Of a stretch of 10,519 nt of DNA, positions 1 to 4,961 are shown piece by piece. This DNA is from an uncultured Planctomycetaceae bacterium. GTDB lineage: Bacteria; Planctomycetota; Planctomycetia; Planctomycetales; Planctomycetaceae. Under the pieces are notes generated by a model. That model was not told the DNA's origin. It made no database searches and was given only the letters and a program-made list of their open reading frames with translations. Both the position numbers and the translations under genes were made by a program. Where the stretch lies: contig CAIJTL010000171.1 of assembly GCA_903823545.1 (NCBI GenBank), forward strand, positions 1-10,519, read 5' to 3'. Within the stretch, counting starts at the first letter, position 1. Every line of letters begins with the position of its first letter.

Positions 1-98
1 AGGCATCTTTAGAATTTCTCGAAAGCGGCAATTGTCTGGCTGCCTTAGACCTGCGTCGACAGCCGCTGACTTGAGCGAGTATGCCGACAAAAACTTGC

Positions 99-127
99 TT
101 GACGGTTGGGCCGAGGAAGATCACTAT
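99..127 (+). promoter_or_regulatory. Putative sigma70-type promoter of mraZ
   Basis: TTGACG at 99-104 matches five of six positions of the -35 consensus. CACTAT at 122-127, after a 17-base spacer, is a weak -10 element that keeps the most conserved A (second position) and T (sixth position). It lies 39 bases upstream of the mraZ ATG and is interleaved with the TGGGN array, so MraZ bound there would be expected to block RNA polymerase. The -10 match is poor and the call is inference. Confidence 0.3.
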
Positions 128-171
128 GGGGGCCAGTGGTTGGTTGTGGGGAAGAGTGGTGACTGATGGCC
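107..171 (+). promoter_or_regulatory. MraZ-box array (TGGGN repeats, 10-bp period)
   Basis: TGGGC at 107, TGGGG at 127, TGGTT at 137, TGGGG at 147, TGGTG at 157 and TGGCC at 167 (inside the start codon) all fall on the same 10-bp register; only the 117 position lacks the motif. Known MraZ operators are direct TGGGN repeats separated by 5-nt spacers, that is one per helical turn, just upstream of mraZ. The spacing and location fit autoregulation by the gene that follows. The two exact TGGGG sites (127, 147), with TGGTT between them, form the best core. The array also contains the GGGGAAGAG Shine-Dalgarno region (148-156), so binding could hinder transcription of the leader as well. Confidence 0.7.
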
Positions 172-627
172 CTGACAGGGACATTTGAGCGATCGCTGGA
201 TGACAAGAACCGGATCGCGGTTCCCAAGCCTCTCCGTGAAGATTTTTCGTTAACAACAACCTCCTCGCCCCCGACTGACGAGGTGATTCAGTTATACGTG
301 GCTCCGGGCCAAGATAAGTCGTTGTCGCTGTACAGCAAAACTGGGTTCGACGCGCTTGCTCAACGCTTGGCTTCGAGTTCTTCAAACCGAGCAGAGGTGC
401 TTAATTTTCAACGATTGCTGTTTTCGCGTGCTGAGAAAGTTGAGCTAGACGGCCAGGGGCGAATTCGAATTCCAGAAAGGCTGGCCGAGTTCGCCCAGCT
501 CAAACGAGAAGTGATGTTATTAGGTGTGCAAGACCACGCAGAAATTTGGGACAAGCAAGTCTGGACGGAGTTTGAACAACGACACGCTGCTCGATTCGAC
601 GAAATGGCTCAAGCGGCCTTCACCTAA
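166..627 (+). CDS. mraZ: Transcriptional regulator MraZ
   Basis: 153 residues, the usual length for MraZ. The family is a DNA-binding repressor or activator of the division/cell-wall (dcw) cluster that forms a ring of subunits, each with two SpoVT/AbrB-like halves. Both half-motifs are visible: residues 6-25 carry FERSLDDKNRIAVPKPLRE, and residues 87-105 carry SRAEKVELDGQGRIRIPER followed by the typical LLGVQDHAEIWDKQVW (118-133). The central segment 31-60 is somewhat extended and Ser/Pro-rich. The ATG at 166 has GGGGAAGAG upstream at 148-156, and the reading frame begins with the expected N-terminal TGTFERSLD, which supports this start. It is preceded by a TGGGN array that fits self-regulation. 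Unusually, it is not followed by rsmH/ftsL but by a structured untranslated stretch and a terminator, so it is an orphan mraZ. Confidence 0.95.
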   Translation: MALTGTFERSLDDKNRIAVPKPLREDFSLTTTSSPPTDEVIQLYVAPGQDKSLSLYSKTGFDALAQRLASSSSNRAEVLNFQRLLFSRAEKVELDGQGRIRIPERLAEFAQLKREVMLLGVQDHAEIWDKQVWTEFEQRHAARFDEMAQAAFT

Positions 628-748
628 AACAATTGAACTCAGAGCCTAATGAAATCGAGAACATCGACTTCACAAGATTGGCGACGAGTTCGAATCGGAA
701 ATGGAATTGATCTTCCGCTGGCTAACCGGGCTGCGGAGATAGGGTGAT

Positions 749-800
749 CACGGACGATCGCCGTGTGAGGTGGGAATGTGAGTGCGTCTGCATTCTCACC
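749..800 (+). promoter_or_regulatory. Two tandem hairpins in the mraZ 3' untranslated region
   Basis: Two inverted repeats stand side by side before the terminator. The first pairs CACGG (749-753) with CCGTG (761-765) around a 7-base loop. The second pairs GGTGGGAATG (769-778) with CATTCTCACC (791-800) around a 12-base loop; nine pairs are Watson-Crick and one is G-U in RNA. Only three bases separate the second from the terminator hairpin at 804. The arrangement could be an mRNA 3' end, a small RNA released from the mraZ transcript, or an independent small RNA. No known RNA family is recognised. The rest of 628-748 shows no gene I can support. Confidence 0.35.
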
Positions 801-803
801 ATG

Positions 804-850
804 AAAACGCCTGGGCCGAAAGGATTCGGACCCAGGCGTTTTCGTTTGTT
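804..850. terminator. Bidirectional intrinsic terminator between mraZ and the DUF1080 gene
   Basis: AAAACGCCTGGG (804-815) pairs perfectly with CCCAGGCGTTTT (831-842). The stem continues as CCGAA (816-820) with TTCGG (825-829) around an AGGA loop, with one bulged A at 830. On the + strand it is followed by a T-rich run (TTTTCGTTTGTT, from 839), and on the minus strand by the A-tract complement. The flanking genes converge here (mraZ rightwards, the DUF1080 gene leftwards, ending at 881), so it probably stops both transcripts. Confidence 0.9.
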
Positions 851-880
851 GATTGGCTGCATTTCAAAAAACTCAAACCA

Positions 881-2083
881 CTATTTCGACGGGCTTGGAA
901 CCGGCGCGCCGATTCGAAGGTTACGAAATTTCACTTGAGTACTGTGGTTTTGCAGGCCAAGGAACCCTTTGAGTTCTCTCAGCTTGATCGCTGGGTGTGA
1001 TTCTGCCGTGATGTCAGTAACGACGACACCGTTATGTCGAGTTGTGATGTGATATCCGTCGCAATTGATTTCCAGAGTATTCCATTGGCCGGCGGGTCGA
1101 GTGTTTCGCGGGTTTGCACCAACGATGTCGTAAATTGACGCGGAGTACTGGAAGTCCTTCAGCTTGGCATATTGCGGATCGGCATCATCAAGCACTTGCA
1201 CCTCGAAACCTGCCGCCGGTTTCGCCTCGTTCTCACGATGATGATTTCCATCTTGTGGAACTCGAACATAAACGCCGCTGTTTCCGCCCGGTGCCAACAG
1301 ATAATCAAATCGCAGGCTGTAATCGCCGTACTCGCAACAACTCTTCAGCCAAGGACCTTTTTGTCCGGTACAGACCAGCAAGCCGTCTTCGACCTTCCAA
1401 CAAGTGTTCGCATCTTGGCCAGCTCCCTCCCAGCCAGAGAAATCTTGTCCATTGAAGAGACTCGAAAACCCCTGTTCAGTGATTTGGAGATTTCGTAGCA
1501 AGAACTGCCCTCCAAGCGGGACCTCCACTTGAATTCCGACGTGGCCAACGGGTTCCTTGATGCCACTAACGGAGTAGGCCAGTCGGCCATTGATAAACGT
1601 CGTGACGCTCTCGCCAATTACCGTAATATCAAAGGCGTTCCACTCGCCAAGTCTCACTAATCCACTGCTTTCGGCTCCTGGAATCGTGCCGATATTCCCC
1701 TCTTTACCCTTGAGTAAATTGGCTTGATATCCTCGTTTCGGAAACGGGGCACCACCGGGAACGGCTCGCAAGTAAATGCCCGCATCGTATTTGTCTTCCT
1801 TGAGTGCTTTCCATTCGATGTGGAGTTTGAAATCCGCATAAACATGATTGGAGCGAAGCCATCCGTTACCGTCTTTCAAGAAGATCATGCCATCTTGAAT
1901 TTCGACTTTGGCATCGTTCTCGACAGTCCAACCGTCGAGCGTCTTGCCATCGAACAACGACGACGTGTAGCCACACTCAACAGGAACAGCCACCGCCCGT
2001 GGTCTCTCAGCGTGAAGGACACTATCAACATTGAAACCACAAAAAGTTGCAATAACGACAGCAGAAAGTAAACGAAGTCGCAT
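881..2083 (-). CDS. Exported protein with two tandem DUF1080 (3-keto-disaccharide hydrolase) domains
   Basis: 400 residues. Residues 1-25 look like a Sec signal peptide (MRLRLLSAVVIATFCGFNV, then a likely cleavage near LHA-E). Two copies of the DUF1080 lectin-like beta-sandwich follow. Domain 1 runs from about 43 (LFDGKTLDGW) to 201 (FLLRNLQI); domain 2 from about 209 (LFNGQDFSGW) to 391 (KFRNLRIG). Both carry the DAGIYLR or GNSGVYVR strand (100-106; 268-274), and domain 2 has FEVQVLDD (293-300) and GFLGLQNHS (373-381), typical of the family. DUF1080 (PF06439) proteins include hydrolases of 3-keto-glycosides and are greatly expanded in planctomycetes; the substrate here cannot be told. The product is probably periplasmic or exported. 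The ATG at 2083 has a GGAGAA Shine-Dalgarno about 7 bases upstream. The 174-bp gap before it suggests its own promoter, but I could not pick one confidently. Confidence 0.88.
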   Translation of the reverse strand: MRLRLLSAVVIATFCGFNVDSVLHAERPRAVAVPVECGYTSSLFDGKTLDGWTVENDAKVEIQDGMIFLKDGNGWLRSNHVYADFKLHIEWKALKEDKYDAGIYLRAVPGGAPFPKRGYQANLLKGKEGNIGTIPGAESSGLVRLGEWNAFDITVIGESVTTFINGRLAYSVSGIKEPVGHVGIQVEVPLGGQFLLRNLQITEQGFSSLFNGQDFSGWEGAGQDANTCWKVEDGLLVCTGQKGPWLKSCCEYGDYSLRFDYLLAPGGNSGVYVRVPQDGNHHRENEAKPAAGFEVQVLDDADPQYAKLKDFQYSASIYDIVGANPRNTRPAGQWNTLEINCDGYHITTRHNGVVVTDITAESHPAIKLRELKGFLGLQNHSTQVKFRNLRIGAPVPSPSK

Positions 2084-2257
2084 GAACTATTCTCCGATAG
2101 ACAATGGTGCCTCAATGGAAACGCCAACGTGATTCTATTCGTGATCGCGGCATTGATTCCAAGCAGTCACCCTACTTGAAGGTTAAGTCCTATCGAATTT
2201 GTGAACCGATTTTCTCCGCGACCAGAGAAATCCAGGGTTCAAACTTGCGGCCCGGGA

Positions 2258-2671
2258 CTATGTTTCGTGGCCACAAAGCTCGGCGAGTCTCGATAACTCA
2301 TCTTCGGCCAAGTGACGGAGAACAGCGTCAGGTTCAGCATCCGGTCGAACATACGCCCAGGCAACAACATCTCCGCTGGGTGTCGAGACGCGTACAGGAA
2401 TTCGGCGATAATCAGGACCGACTAACTCCCCGACGGGAATCTCTTCAAGGTGATCACAACCTTGGAGAGTATGAGAATATGTCGACGGAGTGAGATCGAA
2501 GAGCTCACCGTCAACCACCGAATTCACGTGGCGTGCAATCATTAGCGTTTCAACACGAGCAAACTCTCGTAACTTGGCTGACTGAACTCGATCAAATGCT
2601 CCAGAAAGCAAATGATGATTGCACTCGCCTTGCCGCAGTGTTCCGAAGACGAAGAGAGGAAGTTGGGGCAT
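2258..2671 (-). CDS. Gamma-glutamylcyclotransferase-like (AIG2/GGCT fold) protein
   Basis: 137 residues, normal for the small bacterial GGCT-like family. The N-terminal signature VFGTLRQGECNHHLL (8-22) matches the substrate-binding Y/F-G-(S/T)-L-R-x-G...N loop. VVDGELFDL (52-60) is the conserved V-x-G-E-L-Y/F-D-L strand. The C-D-H-L-E-E stretch (72-77) followed by YRRIPVRV (88-95) matches LDxxE...YxRxxVxV, making E76 the likely catalytic glutamate. Family members convert gamma-glutamyl amino acids or amines to 5-oxoproline, but many homologues have unknown substrates. It is cytoplasmic (no signal peptide). It begins 24 bp after the TPR gene stop on the same strand, so the two are probably one operon. 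The Shine-Dalgarno is weak (CGGAA). Confidence 0.85.
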   Translation of the reverse strand: MPQLPLFVFGTLRQGECNHHLLSGAFDRVQSAKLREFARVETLMIARHVNSVVDGELFDLTPSTYSHTLQGCDHLEEIPVGELVGPDYRRIPVRVSTPSGDVVAWAYVRPDAEPDAVLRHLAEDELSRLAELCGHET

Positions 2672-2695
2672 CGTTGGATTCCGTCGCGAAGAAAT

Positions 2696-3640
2696 TCACC
2701 GGATGGTCACTTCCGCTTCATGCTTTCGCAACTCGTTCGAGAGCTTCTGGAGATCATTATGAAGCTCGTGAAACTTCTTAAGCGATCGCTGAAACTTATC
2801 TTGTGTTGAGAACAGCAGCTTACTGATTTCTTTTGTGCTTTGTTGGACGCCGCGATTGAGTTGGATGACGTCATCTATCACGGCATCACGGAGATGTTCC
2901 ATCATCTGTTGTCCCGTTGATTGGAATTCGACCATCATCCGCCTGAGGATTTGCCGGTCAGCTAAACGTTCCTCTGGACTCAAATTCTTGGGCCGAAATT
3001 CAATTGGAGCCTGTTTAGTTGGTGACTCGGCGACAAGTCGACCAAATGGATTGAAGCTTGCTGCCACCTTGCCCTGCGCTTCTTCAGCACGCTCAAGTCC
3101 ACGTTGAGCTCGAACGAACTTCGGGTTTAAGTCGAGGGCTTTTTTGTACTGCTCAATTGCCGCCTTGGGGTTGTTCATCTCCAGCAAAACGTTGCCAAGA
3201 TTCTGCAATGCGTCGAGCATCTTCGGATTTAGCCTGAGCGCCTCCTTATAGGCGTTTACAGCCATTGGAAACTGCTTAAGCCCCCGGTAGGCAATCCCCA
3301 AGTTGTAATAAGCCTCAACCGCTTTGCCGTCCTTAGCAACGGCTTTCTTGAGCACCTCGGACGCTTTCTGGAATTCTTCTTTTCGGTTGTAGACCGCCCC
3401 GATATTGATGTGCACTTTTGCGTTCGTCGGTTGCAGTTGGGCCACTCGATTAAAGTGCTCAATCGCCAGGTCGTATTGCTTGAGTATGAAGTACGCCATC
3501 GCAACCGCGTCATGAACGTCGGCTTGATCGGGATCGTGTTTCAGTACTCGTTCGAATATAGGAATCGATTCCTGGTATTTTCCCAGTCGAAAAAGTTGCC
3601 GACCTTCCTTAGCGAGTGAGTCAAGATCCGGAGCTGCCAT
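2696..3640 (-). CDS. TPR protein with C-terminal coiled-coil region
   Basis: 314 residues from the start chosen here. An in-frame ATG seven codons upstream (3661) would give 321, but the GGAGGG at 3648-3653 lies inside that extension, seven bases before the ATG at 3640, and is an ideal Shine-Dalgarno for the inner start. About five TPR units occupy residues 8-176, each with the W/L-G-Y-A-F-A-P pattern: examples are EAYYNLGIAYRGLKQFPMAV and DALQNLGNVLLEMNNPKAAI. The link (177-230) has AEEAQGKVAASFNPFGRLV. The C-terminal third is charged and heptad-like (QRSLKKFHELHNDLQKLSN), probably a coiled coil. No signal peptide or membrane segment is seen, so it is probably a cytoplasmic scaffold. Its partner is unknown; the nearest candidate is the GGCT-like protein encoded 24 bp downstream. 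Confidence 0.88.
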   Translation of the reverse strand: MAAPDLDSLAKEGRQLFRLGKYQESIPIFERVLKHDPDQADVHDAVAMAYFILKQYDLAIEHFNRVAQLQPTNAKVHINIGAVYNRKEEFQKASEVLKKAVAKDGKAVEAYYNLGIAYRGLKQFPMAVNAYKEALRLNPKMLDALQNLGNVLLEMNNPKAAIEQYKKALDLNPKFVRAQRGLERAEEAQGKVAASFNPFGRLVAESPTKQAPIEFRPKNLSPEERLADRQILRRMMVEFQSTGQQMMEHLRDAVIDDVIQLNRGVQQSTKEISKLLFSTQDKFQRSLKKFHELHNDLQKLSNELRKHEAEVTIR

Positions 3641-3780
3641 TAGCGAACCCTCCGTCAACATCCTTGTTGAACTCGTTGAAAACGACTTGCACCAATCAAG
3701 TCAACGCGACGGAGGCTACCATCGATCCTTCAATTCAGCCAATCCTATTCTTTCGTTCTTGGCTCGTGCTTCGAGTTGAA

Positions 3781-4296
3781 CTACGCCAAATCTTCGTCTA
3801 ATTCATCCTCGTTTTTGTCATCTTCTGCTAACTCAAATAAGTCCAAAACGTCAATCATTCGTGGCTCTGTAGACGCTTCCCAAGTCAGGCTTTTCGTGAT
3901 GCGTTCCAGCATTAATTGTGTTTCTTCTAGCTCGATATCAGCCCCTTGATAAAACACCAACAGTGTCCCACCGGGAATGACTGCCGCTCGAATAAACGCA
4001 CTTCCAATGAGTTCGTGACACACGAAGTCGACATCTCGTGCAACCGCCGACAGCTCACCCAACTGACCTTCATTTGTGTAGACATCTACGTCCGAATAAT
4101 CTTCACGCAACGCATCAATCACAGTTTCCACGACGCGATACGGATCAGGCCGGTCCAACAACAGTGTGAACGACCAAAAGGACGTTTCTGGACTGTTGAT
4201 GGTGACCGTGATTTCTTCAGGAGTGGATTGCTCATGTAGAATCCAATCTTCGGGATATTCAAAGTGGATGCCATGACGGTCAAAAGCGCGGTTCAT
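3781..4296 (-). CDS. PsbP/DcrB-like small acidic protein
   Basis: 171 residues with no signal peptide. The opening GIHFEYPEDWIL (9-20) followed by alternating strands (EITVTINSP, SFWSFTLLLDRPD) is typical of the PsbP/DcrB/DUF1795 alpha-beta fold, in which a short protein begins with 'F-x-Y-P-x-x-W'. The amphipathic helix TQLMLERITKSLTW (126-139) ends the likely domain. The last 16 residues are strongly acidic (LAEDDKNEDELDEDLA), a tail seen in some planctomycete proteins. I do not recognise a specific function. The start at 4296 has GGAAG about five bases upstream. It is 140 bp upstream of the TPR gene on the same strand; co-transcription is possible but not shown. Confidence 0.75.
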   Translation of the reverse strand: MNRAFDRHGIHFEYPEDWILHEQSTPEEITVTINSPETSFWSFTLLLDRPDPYRVVETVIDALREDYSDVDVYTNEGQLGELSAVARDVDFVCHELIGSAFIRAAVIPGGTLLVFYQGADIELEETQLMLERITKSLTWEASTEPRMIDVLDLFELAEDDKNEDELDEDLA

Positions 4297-4308
4297 GAAG
4301 TCTTCCGT

Positions 4309-4331
4309 GGGTCTTGAGACCCCCTGGGGGT
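4309..4331. promoter_or_regulatory. Two overlapping inverted repeats in the leader of the 4296 gene
   Basis: GGGTC-TTGA-GACCC (4309-4322) overlaps the odd palindrome ACCCCC-T-GGGGGT (4319-4331). They share the CCC block, so as RNA the two hairpins would be mutually exclusive. They lie 13 bases upstream of the minus-strand start at 4296, in the divergent region shared with the + strand gene at 4453. A possible minus-strand promoter lies just upstream (TTGCCA, complement of 4356-4361; CTTAAT, complement of 4335-4340; spacer 15). An operator or a leader switch are both possible; this is inference. Confidence 0.3.
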
Positions 4332-4388
4332 TCGATTAAGGTAACTGCTGTGTCGTGGCAAATTGGATTGTGATTAAGCACCAAACTC

Positions 4389-4428
4389 AAGGCCCTCGAT
4401 CATCGCGATTCGGTGGCCTTTCTTTGTT
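4389..4428 (+). promoter_or_regulatory. Leader hairpin with T-rich tail before the ATL-like gene
   Basis: AAGGCC (4389-4394) pairs with GGCCTT (4415-4420) across a 20-base loop and is followed by TTTCTTTG. This resembles a weak terminator or attenuator in the 5' leader, about 25-60 bases before the start at 4453. The stem is only six pairs and the loop is long, so it may be chance. Confidence 0.25.
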
Positions 4429-4452
4429 GACTCATGAGGAGAATGAAAAAAG

Positions 4453-4824
4453 ATGGCAACAACACGTGCCGAAGAAGTGGCTGAGCTTTTGTGGGAGTTA
4501 AAGCGGGCTTCTAAACTGGCGAAGTATACTATCGTCGCCAAGCGAGCTGGTTTTAGCGCCGGAGTGAATGGCAAGGCGATGGAAACTACGCTGCGGACAG
4601 TTCGTCGCGATTGGCCGCACCTTCAATGGTGGCGAACGATTTCCGACTCGATCACGATCGACAAGGATTCGGAACAAGCGAAGAAGCTGGCTGAAGCCGG
4701 AATTGAATTGAAAGCTGGCAAAGACAACACCGTTACGCTCGCAGCTCCCGAAGAGTTGCTGATGGAATGGCCGGAAGAACCAGCTCCGGCTCCAGTAACA
4801 CCTGAAGCTGCTGATAGCGAGTGA
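4453..4824 (+). CDS. Alkyltransferase-like (ATL/MGMT C-terminal fold) protein without catalytic cysteine
   Basis: 123 residues. Residues 8-88 follow the DNA-binding domain of O6-alkylguanine-DNA alkyltransferases: EVAELLWELKR (8-18, first helix), KYTIVAKRAGFSAGVNGKAM (24-43, equal to YGxVAxLAGxPxxARxVGxA), then HLQWWRTISDS (56-66) in place of the active-site PCHR or, in ATLs, PWHRVIxSxG, and EQAKKLAEAGIEL (74-86) equal to QxxLLxxEGV. There is no cysteine anywhere, so it cannot accept an alkyl group. Known ATLs bind alkylated guanine and recruit nucleotide excision repair; the same role here is inferred. The tail (104-123) is Pro/Ala/Glu-rich. GAGGAGA at 4436-4442 is the Shine-Dalgarno; an ATG at 4443 is out of frame and closes after 13 codons. 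It stands alone, with a terminator directly after it. Confidence 0.65.
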   Translation: MATTRAEEVAELLWELKRASKLAKYTIVAKRAGFSAGVNGKAMETTLRTVRRDWPHLQWWRTISDSITIDKDSEQAKKLAEAGIELKAGKDNTVTLAAPEELLMEWPEEPAPAPVTPEAADSE

Positions 4825-4864
4825 CGCGGTTGAGTTACCTTCAACGCGTGTCGAAAGAATTAAA

Positions 4865-4896
4865 CAAGCCCGGCAATTGCCGGGCTTGCTCTTTTC
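4865..4896. terminator. Bidirectional intrinsic terminator, perfect 24-bp palindrome
   Basis: CAAGCCCGGC (4865-4874), loop AATT, GCCGGGCTTG (4879-4888): a 10-bp GC-rich stem that is a perfect palindrome over 24 bp. CTCTTTTCT follows on the + strand. On the minus strand it is followed by TTTAATTCTTT. It sits between convergent genes, 40 bp after the ATL-like gene and 66 bp before the end of the minus-strand TPR gene. Confidence 0.92.
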
Positions 4897-4961
4897 TGTG
4901 GCCGGAAAAATCCATTTGATTTCATCGACGACAATTTCTAAGACTTCGCATTGCTTTTGAA

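Noticed and set aside
1-98. A gene end or structured element at the left edge
   Set aside because: No frame could be tied to a recognisable protein and only a 5-bp stem is seen; nothing supportable.
649-747. 32-codon + strand ORF just after mraZ
   Set aside because: Only a weak AGAG precedes it, it has no recognisable motif, and it ends at the start of the hairpin region. Chance cannot be excluded.
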